Below, piece after piece: positions 43,252-52,524 of a DNA stretch of 64,000 nt (within the stretch, counting starts at the first letter, position 1; the number at the start of each line of letters is the position of its first letter). The notes beneath the pieces were generated by a model. It made no database searches. It was not told the DNA's origin and was given only the letters and a program-made list of their open reading frames with translations. Position numbers and translations under genes: made by a program. The DNA comes from Tabrizicola sp. TH137. Its GTDB lineage: Bacteria; Pseudomonadota; Alphaproteobacteria; Rhodobacterales; Rhodobacteraceae. The stretch spans positions 434,001 to 498,000 of the forward strand of contig NZ_PKRQ01000003.1 in NCBI RefSeq assembly GCF_002855575.1, written 5' to 3'.

Positions 43252-44085
43252 TCAGACCACCAGCCCCACCTCGCCCCGGCCAACAAAACCCGACGCATCC
43301 CCCGTCACGCGCAGCATCTGCGCCGCCCGCTCCGCCGCCGTCCCGTTGCGGAAGATGCCGTCCCGGTCAAGCCGCACCCCCTCCAGCGCCGCCCGGCTGG
43401 CCGCATAGGCCGCATCGGCGGCATAGGCCACGCGACAGGCCTCCTCCGGCAAGGCGAATTGCGAGGTCAGCAGCGCCGCCCCCCCATCCACCGCCGCGGC
43501 GGCACTGGCAAAGACCTCGAAATGCAAATGCGGCCAGCGCCCCGGATAGGTCCCCGGCATCACCGTCACCATCCGCACCCGGCCCGCCCCATCGCTGACC
43601 GCGACCCCGCGCAGATAGTTCCGGTCCGGCGCGCCATAGATCGAATAGACCCCCGCCGCATCGCATTGCCAGAGATAGACCGCATGTCCCGGCAGCGGCG
43701 CACAGCCCCGCGCCACATCCACCAGCCGCAGGTCCAGCCGCAGCGGCACCCCCGCCGCCACCGGCGTCATCCCCCCGATGGAGGCACGGATATCCTCGCG
43801 GATCACCCCCGCCTCGGTCAGGATATTCACCACCTGACCCTCCCGCACATTCGTCCCATCGGCGGGGAAAGGCCCCGGCGTTTCGGCAGGCAGGGCCACG
43901 CATTGCGCGCCATCCGGCCCGATGCCCGTCACTTCGGCCCCGCCGCGCCCGGCCAGAAAGGCCAGCGCCGCGCCGCCCCCCACCAGCCCGGCCAGCAGCC
44001 CCCGCCTACCGATCAGCCGCGGCAGATCTGCCCTCAGCCCCTCGGGCTGATCCGCTTCGTGCTTCCCGTGGTCATCCATGCGCAT
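43252..44085 (-). CDS. Intradiol ring-cleavage dioxygenase-like protein, Tat-type signal
   Basis: The 277-residue protein has an N-terminal RRGLLAGLVGGGAALAFLAG twin-arginine-like export segment (from ~24) after a hydrophilic extension. The body has the intradiol dioxygenase fold: EGPFP-like ETPGPFPADGTNVRE, Tyr ligand region VYLWQCDAAGVYSIYG, NYLRG Tyr, and the HxH ligand RWPHLHFEVF. Exported homologues are common in bacteria and eukaryotes and their substrates are unclear. The start is 44085 or the second Met at 44079. Confidence 0.82.
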   Translation of the reverse strand: MRMDDHGKHEADQPEGLRADLPRLIGRRGLLAGLVGGGAALAFLAGRGGAEVTGIGPDGAQCVALPAETPGPFPADGTNVREGQVVNILTEAGVIREDIRASIGGMTPVAAGVPLRLDLRLVDVARGCAPLPGHAVYLWQCDAAGVYSIYGAPDRNYLRGVAVSDGAGRVRMVTVMPGTYPGRWPHLHFEVFASAAAAVDGGAALLTSQFALPEEACRVAYAADAAYAASRAALEGVRLDRDGIFRNGTAAERAAQMLRVTGDASGFVGRGEVGLVV

Positions 44086-44207
44086 CCTACCCTCCGCTGC
44101 GGTTCGCAGGATATACGCCCGACCCGCCCGCTTCCGACGCCCGATCACGGTAATTTTCCTGGCCACCGCGCGCGGGCGATCCGGTTCAACCTGAAAAAGG
44201 GGAGGCT

Positions 44208-44281
44208 TGGAGCGGGCGGCGGGAATCGAACCCGCGTCTCCTGCTTGGAAGGCAGGGGTCTTACCATTACACAACGCCCGC
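44208..44281 (-). tRNA. tRNA-Gly(UCC)
   Basis: On the minus strand a full cloverleaf is present: acceptor GCGGGCG with CGCCCGC, anticodon stem CCTGC/GCAGG, loop CTTCCAA (anticodon TCC, reading GGA/GGG), T arm GGTTCGATTCC, discriminator T and encoded CCA. Confidence 0.95.
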
Positions 44282-44329
44282 GTCGTGGCATCTTCTACCC
44301 ATCCCGCCCGGCCGATGCAACCCGTGTCC

Positions 44330-44707
44330 GCCCCTGCACCGCCCGCGACAAACACCCCCAAGTGGCGCGCCCCTCACCCGGCCCCCGTCCAGGGCCAAAC
44401 CGCCAAGCCACACCTTTACGGCGGGGTTCACCCCGCCACGCCCCCCGCCCCCCAAGGTGCCGCAACACTCACCCGGCCCTCATCCCCCATCAAACCGCCA
44501 AGCCACCCCCGTAGGGCGGGGTTCACCCCGCCTCCCCCCAAGGTGCCACAACACTCACCCGCCCCCCTCCCAATCAAACCGCCAAGCCACCACCCGAAGG
44601 GCGGGGGTCTCCCCGCCACACCCCCGCCCCCCAAGACGGCGCAACATTCACCCGGCACCCCCATCCCAAAACAAACCACCCCGTAGGACGGGGTTCACCC
44701 CGCCACC
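44330..44707. repeat. Four-copy tandem intergenic repeat with embedded GTAGGG palindromes, period about 90 bp
   Basis: The 562-base spacer 44282-44843 holds no gene. Four similar units each contain a CACTCACCCGG-like block, CAAACCGCCAAGCCAC, a palindrome and CCCCAAGGTGCCGCAACA. Palindromes lie near 44417-44438, 44511-44533, 44596-44619 and 44683-44707, all with the head on the same side. Spacing is 94, 85 and 87 bases. The regularity indicates tandem duplication of a palindrome plus flank. Confidence 0.8.
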
Positions 44708-44749
44708 CCTCCGATTCGCGTTAACCTTAACGCCCGGCAAATCCACCGC

Positions 44750-44824
44750 GCGTGACCACAGTTTGCTGCACAGAAGACGGCACAATATCCGGCACAGCCG
44801 AAATCCCCGAAATCCCCGAAATCC
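44750..44824 (-). repeat. 12-bp-period array (four units) followed by a 9-bp tandem
   Basis: On the minus strand the units read CTGTGCCGGATA, TTGTGCCGTCTT, CTGTGCAGCAAA and CTGTGGTCACGC (44750-44797), in the same register and motif as the array at 6817-6876. Three copies of CCGAAATCC (plus strand) lie directly beside it at 44798-44824. A TTAACCTTAACG block like those of the 22306 array lies just to the left. Confidence 0.68.
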
Positions 44825-44843
44825 CATTGTAAACCCGGCGTTC

Positions 44844-45494
44844 TCAGGCACTTACGGGTTCGATCAACTCCGGCCCCTCGGCCCGGTTGGAATTCACCCG
44901 CACATCCACCCGATGGCAGGTCAACACCCCCTCGGCCGAGGGCTTCATCAGCACCGCCGCCCCATGCCCCGCCTCGCCCAGCCAGAGCGGCCAGTCCCCC
45001 CGCTCCAGCACCACCGCCTCGCGGTGATGCAGCCCCGCCATCCCCGGTCCCGCCTCGGTCGAGACGATGGCGACCGTATCCATCTCCCCCCAGCGCTGCC
45101 AGATGCCGGCAAAGGCCATGGGCTCGCCATCCATCCGCCTGAAATACCAGGGCAATTTCCGCCCCTCCACCTCCTGCCATTCATAGAAGCCAGAGGCAGG
45201 CACGATGCAGCGCCGCGCCCGCACCGCCTCGCGGAAGGCGGGCTTCGTGGCCACCGTATCCGACCGCGCATTGATGATCAGCGGCCCGTCATTCGGGGCC
45301 TTGTACCACTGCGGGATGAACCCCCAGCGCATCGCTCGCAGCCGCCGCGCGCCCCCCTCCGAGGTCACCACCGCGACCGGCGTGGTGGGGCAGATATTGA
45401 ACCGCGGAACGGGCGGCAGATCATTCCCGATCACGGCATCAAACAGCCGCGCAATCGCCTCGTCCGGATGGGTGATGGTAAAACGCCCGCACAT
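44844..45494 (-). CDS. SRAP-domain DNA-abasic-site crosslinking protein (YedK/HMCES type)
   Basis: The 216-residue protein starts MCGRFTIT, exposing the catalytic Cys2 after Met removal. It has the other conserved SRAP residues: Asn/Arg in IINARSDTV, Glu in ASGFYEWQ and His in GLHHREAVVL. These proteins form a stable thiazolidine crosslink with abasic sites in single-stranded DNA and protect them. Length is typical. It stands alone. Confidence 0.93.
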   Translation of the reverse strand: MCGRFTITHPDEAIARLFDAVIGNDLPPVPRFNICPTTPVAVVTSEGGARRLRAMRWGFIPQWYKAPNDGPLIINARSDTVATKPAFREAVRARRCIVPASGFYEWQEVEGRKLPWYFRRMDGEPMAFAGIWQRWGEMDTVAIVSTEAGPGMAGLHHREAVVLERGDWPLWLGEAGHGAAVLMKPSAEGVLTCHRVDVRVNSNRAEGPELIEPVSA

Positions 45495-45564
45495 CCCCCC
45501 ATCCTATCCCCGCCAGCCCGAAAGGAAAGGCCGCCCCGGCATCGGGGCGGCCTTTCAGCCATGC

Positions 45565-47163
45565 CTATTTCCGTGTGATCCGGCCATCCGTAAAGGGCTG
45601 ATATGGCAGATTTTTCGCAAGGTATTCCGCCGTCACATCGGCCAGATCGGGGCCGAAATCATAGGCATTCGCAGCCGCGCGGAACATGCCATAGCCATCC
45701 CCGCCGCCGCGCACATAATTGTTCGACACCACCTTGTATGTGGCCGCCGGGTCGATCGGCACCCAGTCCCCGCCCGCCTGCACCATCACCTCCGACACCC
45801 GCGCCCCCGCCGCTGCCGCAGGGTCGAAGCTGTATTTCATCCCCGCCACCTGCGGAAACCGCCCCGCCTCGTCCTCGATCTGGCTCACCCCGTTCTCCAG
45901 CGCCGCGACGATCACCTCCCCCGTCACCTCAAAGGTCGAAAGCGTGTTCTGGAAGGGCAGCACCGTCAGCACTTCGCCCATCGTCACCGGCCCCGCGTCG
46001 ATGCTGGCCCGCAGCCCGCCGCCATTGGTGATGGCGATGGTAACCCCTTGATCCGCAACGCGATCCAGCATCGCCTCGGCCACAAGGTTCCCCATCGCGC
46101 ATTCCCCGGCGCGGCAGGTCTCACGCGCCCCGTCGATGGGCGCCGCCGCCTCGGCCACGACCCGCGTCTTCAATTCCTCGATCGGCCCCGCCAGTTCCTT
46201 GATCCGCGCCTCCAGCGCCGGGTCCGGCAGGACCGAGGCATCCAGCAGGATCGTATCCCCGCCCGCATAGATCAGCCTGCCCGCATCATCGAAAGTCAGT
46301 TCCAGATGCCCGACATATTTCGAATAGGCATAGGCCTGCACCACCGGCACAAGGTCATTCTCCCCCCGCGTCACCCAGGTCGGATAGGGCCCGTCCCGCT
46401 CGGGGTCGCTGGCCGACAGGAAACTATGTGAATGGCCGCCCACCACCGCGTCGATCCCCGGCACCGCCGCCGCGATCTCCAGGTCCCGGTGCAGCCCGAC
46501 ATGGGTCAGCGCCAGGATCTTCGTCACCCCTTCCGCCTCCAGCGCCGCGACATCCGCCTTCAGGCTTTCGATATCATCCTGAAAGATCACGCTTTCTCCG
46601 GGGCTCGATGTTTCCGGCGTGTCCATCGCCAGGGCCGAGACGATGCCGATCCGCTCCCCCCCGACCTCCAGAACGACATGGTTCTGCACCCGCCCGGCCA
46701 GCACATTGGACTGGCTCACGTCGATATTCCCCGACAGGACGGGAAAGGTCACCTTGTCCAGAAAGGCGGCAAAGCCCTCCGGCCCGTCGTCGAATTCGTG
46801 ATTGCCCACCGCCATCGCGTCAAAGCCGATGGCCTCCATCATCTCGGCCTCCACCGCCCCCTTATAGGTGGTGTACATCAGGCTCCCCTGGAACTGGTCC
46901 CCCGCATCCAGGACGATCACGTTCTCGCCCGCCGCCACCAGCCCGTCGCGAAGCTCGCGGATTTTCGTGGCCAGCCGCGCCGCCCCGCCGAAACAGGCAT
47001 TCTCCGCCGCATCCTCGGCCGAACAGGTGGAATCCGATCCGCTGATCGCCTCGATCCGGCTGTGGAAGTCGTTGATATGCAATACATGCAGGCTGTACTC
47101 CGCCGCCGCCTGCCCCGCCGACAGCGCCAGAATGGCCGAGGTGGAAAGGAAAATGCCCCGCAT
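45565..47163 (-). CDS. Periplasmic 5'-nucleotidase/2',3'-cyclic phosphodiesterase (UshA family)
   Basis: The 532-residue protein begins with a signal peptide (MRGIFLSTSAILALSAGQAAA). The metallophosphatase domain has HINDFHSRIE, LDAGDQFQG, VGNHEFDDG, LTHVGLHRD and GGHSHSFL. The C-terminal 5_nucleotid_C domain has INGGGLRASI and YKVVSNNYVRGGGDGYGMF. It hydrolyses extracellular nucleotides to recover nucleosides and phosphate. The start at 47163 was taken at the signal peptide; the much longer frame is a shadow of DUF952. Confidence 0.92.
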   Translation of the reverse strand: MRGIFLSTSAILALSAGQAAAEYSLHVLHINDFHSRIEAISGSDSTCSAEDAAENACFGGAARLATKIRELRDGLVAAGENVIVLDAGDQFQGSLMYTTYKGAVEAEMMEAIGFDAMAVGNHEFDDGPEGFAAFLDKVTFPVLSGNIDVSQSNVLAGRVQNHVVLEVGGERIGIVSALAMDTPETSSPGESVIFQDDIESLKADVAALEAEGVTKILALTHVGLHRDLEIAAAVPGIDAVVGGHSHSFLSASDPERDGPYPTWVTRGENDLVPVVQAYAYSKYVGHLELTFDDAGRLIYAGGDTILLDASVLPDPALEARIKELAGPIEELKTRVVAEAAAPIDGARETCRAGECAMGNLVAEAMLDRVADQGVTIAITNGGGLRASIDAGPVTMGEVLTVLPFQNTLSTFEVTGEVIVAALENGVSQIEDEAGRFPQVAGMKYSFDPAAAAGARVSEVMVQAGGDWVPIDPAATYKVVSNNYVRGGGDGYGMFRAAANAYDFGPDLADVTAEYLAKNLPYQPFTDGRITRK

Positions 47164-47328
47164 CGCAGATGCTCCTCTTCTGATGGAATGCTGCCAGCCT
47201 GCCCTCGCGTCAGCCGCCCTGTCAAACCTGACCCGACGGCACCCCGTTCCCGCCGCGCGACAACACGCCCACCCGCCCGAAATCCGCGCACCATTGACCG
47301 CAAACCCGGCGCGGTGCATGAACCGGCC

Positions 47329-47667
47329 ATGCTGATCTACAAGATCTTCCGCCGCCCCGAATGGGATGCCTTCCGCGCCGCAGGTGAGACCACCGGCGCC
47401 CCCATCGACGTGACCGACGGCTTCATCCATTTCTCCACCGCCGCACAGGTCGCCGAAACGGCCGCCCGTCACTTCGGCACCGAAAGCGACCTCGTCCTCG
47501 TCGCCTTCAATGCCGAAACGCTCGGCCCCGCCCTGAAATGGGAAGCCTCGCGCGGCGGCGCGCTCTTCCCCCATCTCTACCGCAAGCTCAAGCTGTCCGA
47601 AGTGATCTGGGACAAGTCCCTCCCCCTCGGCGCAACCGGCCATATTTTCCCCGAAGGCGTCTGGTGA
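47329..47667 (+). CDS. DUF952 family protein
   Basis: The 112-residue cytosolic protein opens [19 protein letters not shown] and continues [23 protein letters not shown] and FPHLYRKL, all DUF952 hallmarks. The fold resembles ADP-ribosyltransferase-like or tRNA-phosphotransferase-like proteins, but no activity is established. It is coupled to pyrD: its TGA overlaps the GTG start of pyrD (GTGA). It is divergent from the 5'-nucleotidase gene. Confidence 0.88.
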   Translation: MLIYKIFRRPEWDAFRAAGETTGAPIDVTDGFIHFSTAAQVAETAARHFGTESDLVLVAFNAETLGPALKWEASRGGALFPHLYRKLKLSEVIWDKSLPLGATGHIFPEGVW

Positions 47668-48725
47668 CCCTGGTCGAGCGCGCCGCCCTCGGCCTTCTCC
47701 ACCGCCTCGATCCCGAGGTGGCCCATGGGCTGTCGATCAAGGCGCTGCAATCCGGCCTCGCCCCCCTTCCCGGCCCGGTCACCTCGCCCCGCCTCGCCAC
47801 CCGGCTGGCCGGTCTCGATCTGCCCAATCCCGTGGGCCTCGCCGCAGGCTATGACAAGAACGCCACCGCCACCGCGCCCCTCACCCGCGCCGGTTTCGGC
47901 TTTGTCGAGGTCGGCGCCGCCACCCCCCGCCCGCAGCAAGGCAATCCCAAGCCCCGCCTCTTCCGCCTGACCGAGGACCGCGCCGCCATCAACCGCTTCG
48001 GCTTCAACAATGACGGGATGGAGGCCATCGCCACCCGCCTCGCCGCCCGCCAGCGCGGCCCCGTCCCCGTCGGCCTCAATCTCGGCGCCAACAAGGACAG
48101 CGCCGACCGCGCCGCCGATTTCGCCACCGTGCTGCGCCGCTGCGGCCCGCATGTGGACTTCGCCACCGTCAACGTCTCCTCGCCCAACACCGAAAAACTC
48201 CGCGATCTGCAAGGCCGCGCCGCCCTCGCCGCCCTCCTTGCGGGGGTGATGGAAACCCGCGCCGCCCTCGCCACACCCATCCCCGTCTTCCTCAAGATCG
48301 CCCCCGACCTGACCGAAACCGATCTTGCGGAAATCGCTGACGTCGCCCTCGCCGCAGGCATTTCCGGCATCATCGCCACCAACACCACCCTCTCGCGCGA
48401 TGGCCTGCGCAGCCCGCATCGCGCCGAAACCGGCGGCCTCTCCGGCGCGCCGCTCTTCGAGAAATCCACCCGCACCCTCGCCCGCCTTTCGCAACTCACC
48501 GAAGGCAAGCTTCCCCTCATCGGCGTGGGTGGCATCGCCACGCCCGAACAGGCCTGGGAAAAGATCCGCGCCGGGGCGACCGCCGTGCAAATCTACACCG
48601 CCATGGTTTATGAAGGCCTCTCCCTCATCCCCCGCATCGCCCAAGGCCTCGACGCGCTGGCCGCCCGGAACGGCTTCGCCCGCGTCACCGATGCCACTGG
48701 CACCGGCCGCGACCGCTGGCTCTGA
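47664..48725 (+). CDS. pyrD: Dihydroorotate dehydrogenase (quinone), class 2
   Basis: The 353-residue FMN enzyme oxidises dihydroorotate and passes electrons to quinone in pyrimidine synthesis. The N-terminal [26 protein letters not shown] is the membrane-associating extension of class 2. It also has [31 protein letters not shown] (catalytic Ser region) and [11 protein letters not shown] start overlaps the DUF952 stop by four bases. An intergenic CATCTTGGC element follows. Confidence 0.95.
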   Translation: MTLVERAALGLLHRLDPEVAHGLSIKALQSGLAPLPGPVTSPRLATRLAGLDLPNPVGLAAGYDKNATATAPLTRAGFGFVEVGAATPRPQQGNPKPRLFRLTEDRAAINRFGFNNDGMEAIATRLAARQRGPVPVGLNLGANKDSADRAADFATVLRRCGPHVDFATVNVSSPNTEKLRDLQGRAALAALLAGVMETRAALATPIPVFLKIAPDLTETDLAEIADVALAAGISGIIATNTTLSRDGLRSPHRAETGGLSGAPLFEKSTRTLARLSQLTEGKLPLIGVGGIATPEQAWEKIRAGATAVQIYTAMVYEGLSLIPRIAQGLDALAARNGFARVTDATGTGRDRWL

Positions 48726-48730
48726 CCCTG

Positions 48731-48802
48731 CCCTTCATCTTGGCGGAAAATACTCTGCGGGGGTGAGCCGCCAAAGGCGGCGAGGGGGCGCAAAGCCCCC
48801 TT
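48731..48802 (+). repeat. CATCTTGGC..AAATACTC element, full form
   Basis: CCTTCATCTTGGCGGAAAAT then ACTC, a GGGGG run, GAGCCGCCAAAGGCGGCGAG and GGGGGCGCAAAGCCCCC. Module order matches 5118-5205 although the two stem sequences differ. It fills the convergent spacer between pyrD and the RAM-domain gene and could end both transcripts. Confidence 0.72.
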
Positions 48803-48835
48803 GCAACGCCACCGGCAAGGCGCGCGATCAGGCCC

Positions 48836-49072
48836 TCAGAACGCCTTGAAGGTCATCGTCGTCAGCGTCCGCACGATCCCCGGAATGTCGAACAGCCGGG
48901 ACGACAGATACTGCCCCACATCCTCCTCCTCCGGGATATAGACCTTTGCGATCAGGTCATATTCGCCGCTGGTGGAATAAAGCTCGCTCACCACCTCGCG
49001 GTCATAGATGGCCGTGGCCACCTCATAGGTCTTGCCGGGGGTGCAGCGGAACTGGACGAAAACGCAGCGCAT
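48836..49072 (-). CDS. Stand-alone Lrp/AsnC ligand-binding (RAM) domain protein
   Basis: The 78-residue protein consists only of the C-terminal RAM/AsnC effector domain: VFVQFRCTPGKTYEVATAIYDREVVSELYSTSGEYDLIAKVY and DIPGIVRTLTTMTFKAF. There is no DNA-binding domain. Single-domain RAM proteins form oligomers that bind amino acids and may modulate full-length Lrp proteins; the partner is unknown. It is conserved as a short gene, not a fragment: the start is clean and length typical. Confidence 0.85.
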   Translation of the reverse strand: MRCVFVQFRCTPGKTYEVATAIYDREVVSELYSTSGEYDLIAKVYIPEEEDVGQYLSSRLFDIPGIVRTLTTMTFKAF

Positions 49073-49121
49073 CTTGGGCCTCCTGATCTTGCGCAGAGCC
49101 TATCCAACCCGCCCGCCGGAA

Positions 49122-49166
49122 ACAATTTTCTTCGAAGAAAATTGCAAATTCCTTCGAAAGAACTTG
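49122..49166. repeat. TTCGAA palindrome pair near the helicase stop
   Basis: A perfect 22-bp palindrome centred on TTCGAA (49122-49143, arms CAATTTTC/GAAAATTG) abuts an imperfect one (49144-49166, AAATTCCTTCGAAAGAACTT). They lie in the 95-base gap between the RAM gene and the helicase, 1-46 bases after the helicase stop (both minus strand). The design matches the gcvH-gcvP pair at 9783. Confidence 0.72.
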
Positions 49167-49167
49167 T

Positions 49168-50688
49168 TCACTCCTCGCCGCTCAGCGCCAGCGCCGCAGG
49201 CCCCTTGCGCAGATCGGCCACCGACAGCGCCCCCTGCGGCCGCGCCAGACGATAGCGCGTCACCCAGAACAGCCGGTGCGAGGCCCGGGTGATCGCCACA
49301 TAGGCCAGCCGCTTCCACAAGGGCACCCCCGCCTCGCTCCGCCCCGCCTGGGCTGCGGCATAGATATCCGGCGCAAAGACCTGCACATCCTCCCACTGGC
49401 TGCCTTGCGCCTTGTGGATCGTCACCGCCGCCCCATGCAGGAAGGCCGCGCCCATCGTGGCGGCCGAGGGGATGAAGGGCTCCTCCTCCTCCGGCTTCTC
49501 GATCTTGATGATCGAGGCCGCCGAAACCTGCGGCTCCTCCGCCCCCACCACATGCAGCTTGGCGAAACCGGGCTTGGACCCCGGGCCCAGATAGATCACC
49601 TGCGCCCCCTTGATCAGCCCCCGCGCCTCCAGGTCGATCCGCTTCTTGCGATGCTTCAGCGGCAGTTCGATCCCGTCGCAGATCAGCGGCTCCCCCGGCA
49701 AAAGCTCATCCTCCGGCGCGCCGAACGCCCCCCGGAAGGCATGGATCAGCCGGATGCGCGTCGCATTCCGCCAGACCAGCACGGGGGATCGCGCCATCAT
49801 GTCGGCATCCACCCGCTCCGCCATCACCACCCGGTCATCGGCCCGCGCGGCATCCTCCACCATCCGCTCGAACTGCTCGAACCGCAGCCCCTCATCGCCC
49901 AAGGCATGGGCCAGATCGAGGATCGGGCTGTCCTCCGCCTGCCGATGGATGCGGTTCAGCACCAGCCGCCGCGTCGCCGGCAGCCGGTCGAAGACCATCT
50001 CCCCCGACAGCCCGACCGGGGCCAATTGCGCCGGATCGCCAAACAGGACCAGCGTCGGAAAGATCTCGCGCAAATCCTCCAACTGCCGTTCATCCAGCAT
50101 CGAGGATTCGTCGATGAACCCCACATCCAGCGGCTCTTCCCGCCGCTTCCATCCCTTGATGAAGTCCGAACCCTTCAACCCCGCCGCCGCCAGCGCGCCG
50201 GGAACCGAGGCCACCTGTTGATAAAAGGCAAAGGCCCGCTCCAGCGCGAGGTCCGTCATCCCCTCCACCACCGGCCGCTCGCCCTGCCCGGTCAGCCATT
50301 CGGCGATGCGCTCATATTCCGGGTCATAGACGGGGGTATAAAGGATGCGATGGATCGTCGTCGCAGGCACCCCGCGCAGGCGCAGCACGCTCGCCGCCTT
50401 GTTCGTCGGGGCAAGGATGGCCAGCGTCCGGCGATCCTTCCGCCGCCGCCCCTCATAATCGCCGGAAATCACCTCCACCCCCGCCGATACCAGCGCCTTG
50501 GTCAGCCCGGCCAGCAGCATCGTCTTGCCCGATCCGGCCTTGCCCACCACCGCCAGAACCGAGGGCTTCCCCTCCGCGCGCGGCGTCAATTCCCCCGCCG
50601 TCAGGTCGATTCCATTGGCGAAAAGCTCCGCCGCCACACGGTCGAAGGCTTCGGCCTGGTCATCGGACAGGGTCACGGGAACGGTCAT
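49168..50688 (-). CDS. ATP-dependent DNA helicase (UvrD/RecD-like, superfamily 1)
   Basis: The 506-residue protein has Walker A VLAVVGKAGSGKTMLLAGL (~55), motif Ia APTNKAASVLR, Walker B-like VGFIDESSMLDERQL, motif III LVLFGDPAQLAPVG, and the C-terminal UvrD-type VTIHKAQGSQWEDV and VAITRASHRLFWVTR. The layout is like the RecD2/UvrD_C_2 helicases, but a long RecD2 N-terminus is absent. It probably acts in DNA repair or recombination. The ATG at 50688 was chosen for its position before VTLSDDQAEAFDRV; 26 upstream in-frame residues are unconserved. Confidence 0.85.
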   Translation of the reverse strand: MTVPVTLSDDQAEAFDRVAAELFANGIDLTAGELTPRAEGKPSVLAVVGKAGSGKTMLLAGLTKALVSAGVEVISGDYEGRRRKDRRTLAILAPTNKAASVLRLRGVPATTIHRILYTPVYDPEYERIAEWLTGQGERPVVEGMTDLALERAFAFYQQVASVPGALAAAGLKGSDFIKGWKRREEPLDVGFIDESSMLDERQLEDLREIFPTLVLFGDPAQLAPVGLSGEMVFDRLPATRRLVLNRIHRQAEDSPILDLAHALGDEGLRFEQFERMVEDAARADDRVVMAERVDADMMARSPVLVWRNATRIRLIHAFRGAFGAPEDELLPGEPLICDGIELPLKHRKKRIDLEARGLIKGAQVIYLGPGSKPGFAKLHVVGAEEPQVSAASIIKIEKPEEEEPFIPSAATMGAAFLHGAAVTIHKAQGSQWEDVQVFAPDIYAAAQAGRSEAGVPLWKRLAYVAITRASHRLFWVTRYRLARPQGALSVADLRKGPAALALSGEE

Positions 50689-50762
50689 GCGCGCGACCAT
50701 AAGGGCGCGCCGGAAAAGATGCGAGGGGCCATCGCCCCGTTCGGACCGATCCCCTTCCCCGC

Positions 50763-50942
50763 TCAATGCACCGGGGTCATCCCGCCGCTATCCTCGGGCG
50801 GGTCATCCTCCGCCGCCTCGCCGATCTCCTGCTGCGCCACAAGCAGCGTCTCCGCCGCCTTCCGCGCCAGCCGGGGCAGTCCGTTGCGCTCGGCGTAATC
50901 CGCCAGATCCTGCAACACCTCGATCACCCAGTCATGCCCCAT
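50763..50942 (-). CDS. Small conserved-type hypothetical protein upstream of helicase
   Basis: A 59-residue protein, MGHDWVIEVLQDLADYAERNGLPRLARKAAETLLVAQQEIG plus an acidic tail, has an amphipathic helical look. Base use matches its neighbours. An in-frame ATG at 50957 would add five residues. It ends 74 bases before the helicase start on the same strand, so the two may be co-transcribed. No function can be named. The 215 bases upstream (50943-51157) show nothing further. Confidence 0.62.
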   Translation of the reverse strand: MGHDWVIEVLQDLADYAERNGLPRLARKAAETLLVAQQEIGEAAEDDPPEDSGGMTPVH

Positions 50943-51157
50943 GGGGGAAACCCGCACCCTTGACGCCCCGCGCCCAAGGATAGCACCCCCCCGCCCGCAC
51001 CATTATCCGAAGGCTGCGCGACACAGCGTTTCCCGCGCCGAAACGCCTGCCGCCCCCCGTCCCGCGCCCCCCGCAAGGCGGGCACCGGCCGCGCAACGCA
51101 AAGGGGCGCGCCCGGCCCTCGCCCGACGCGCCCCTCGCAAGACCCTGCGCCGGTGGA

Positions 51158-52450
51158 TCACAATCCCCGCGACGCCTCCAGCGTATCCTCAAAGGTCCGC
51201 AGCCCCGGCCGCGGCGCCTGCACCAGCACCGCCATATTGCCCGGAAGATGCTGGTTCTTCAGCATCTTCATATGGGCCTGCGGAATCTCGGCCCAGGGAA
51301 AGACCTCCGACATGCAAGGGTCCAGCCGCCGCTCCACCATAAGCTTGTTGGCGGCACTCGCCTGCTTCAGATGCGCGAAATGGCTGCCCTGCAACCGCTT
51401 CTGATGCATCCACATGTAGCGCACGTCAAAGGTGCAGTTGAACCCGGTCGTTCCGGCACAGATCACCACCATGCCGCCCTTCTTGCAGACCAGCGACGAC
51501 ACCGGGAAGGTCGCCTCGCCCGGATGCTCGAACACCATGTCCACATTCACGCCCTTGCCGGTGATGTCCCAGATCGCCTTGCCAAAGCGCCGCGCCTCTT
51601 TCAGCCAGTCATTGTATTCCGGGCTGTTGACCTTGGGCAGTTGCCCCCAGCATTTGAAGTCATTGCGGTTGATCACGCCCTTCGCGCCCAGCCCCATCAC
51701 GAAGTCGCGCTTGCTCTCGTCGGAAATCACCCCGATCGCATTCGCCCCCGCCGTGTTGATCAACTGGATCGCATAGGACCCAAGGCCCCCCGAAGCACCC
51801 CAGACCAGCACGTTCTGACCGGGCTTCAGGTCATGCGGATGATGCCCGAACAGCATCCGGTAGGCCGTGGCCAGCGTCAGCGTATAGCAAGCGCTTTCCT
51901 CCCAGGTCAGGTGCTTGGGCCGCGGCATCAACTGCTGCGCCTGCACCCGCGTGAACTGGCAGAAAGACCCGTCATGCGTCTCATATCCCCAGATGCGCTG
52001 CGTGGGCGAGAACATCGGATCGCCGCCGTTGCACTCCTCGTCATCGCCATCATCCTGGTTGCAATGGATCACGACCTCATCGCCCACCTTCCAGCGCGTG
52101 ACCTTGTCGCCCACCGCCCAGACGATGCCCGCCGCATCCGATCCCAGCACCGCATAGGGCTGCTTGTGGCCGTCAAAGACGCTGACAGGCTCGCCCAGAC
52201 AGGCCCAGACGCCGTTGTAATTCACCCCCGCCGCCATCACGAGGACAAGCACCTCATGGCTGTCGATCTTCCAGGTATCGACCACCTCAAGCTGCATCGC
52301 CGTATCCGGCTTCCCGTGCCGTTCCCGCCGGATCACCCAGCCATACATCTGCTTCGGCACATGGCCGAGGGGCGGCATCTCGCCGATCTCATAGAGGTCC
52401 TTCTTCGGTGCGTCATAGGCGACGACGTGCTGCTGCGTGTCCAAAGCCAT
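51158..52450 (-). CDS. ccr: Crotonyl-CoA carboxylase/reductase
   Basis: The 430-residue MDR-family enzyme reductively carboxylates crotonyl-CoA to (2S)-ethylmalonyl-CoA with NADPH and CO2, the defining step of the ethylmalonyl-CoA pathway for acetate assimilation. It shows EIGEMPPLGHVPKQMYGWVI, GVNYNGVWACLGEP, LGSDAAGIVWAVG, the Ccr-type insert CNQDDGDDEECNGGDPMFSP, IWGYETHDGSF and the nucleotide motif VWGASGGLGSYAIQL. Start MALDTQQHVVAYDAPKKDLYE at 52450. A RamB-like sequence lies about 75 bases upstream. Confidence 0.95.
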   Translation of the reverse strand: MALDTQQHVVAYDAPKKDLYEIGEMPPLGHVPKQMYGWVIRRERHGKPDTAMQLEVVDTWKIDSHEVLVLVMAAGVNYNGVWACLGEPVSVFDGHKQPYAVLGSDAAGIVWAVGDKVTRWKVGDEVVIHCNQDDGDDEECNGGDPMFSPTQRIWGYETHDGSFCQFTRVQAQQLMPRPKHLTWEESACYTLTLATAYRMLFGHHPHDLKPGQNVLVWGASGGLGSYAIQLINTAGANAIGVISDESKRDFVMGLGAKGVINRNDFKCWGQLPKVNSPEYNDWLKEARRFGKAIWDITGKGVNVDMVFEHPGEATFPVSSLVCKKGGMVVICAGTTGFNCTFDVRYMWMHQKRLQGSHFAHLKQASAANKLMVERRLDPCMSEVFPWAEIPQAHMKMLKNQHLPGNMAVLVQAPRPGLRTFEDTLEASRGL

Positions 52451-52524
52451 CCTCCGGCCTCCCTGATAACCCGATGCCGCGCCGCAGAATCGGCGCCCTT
52501 GGGTCACTGATAGAGGATGGCCGC

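Noticed and set aside
49122-49166. Canonical Rho-independent terminator after the helicase
   Set aside because: The palindrome has no T-tract on the relevant strand and is part of a dispersed repeat family, so it was called a repeat.
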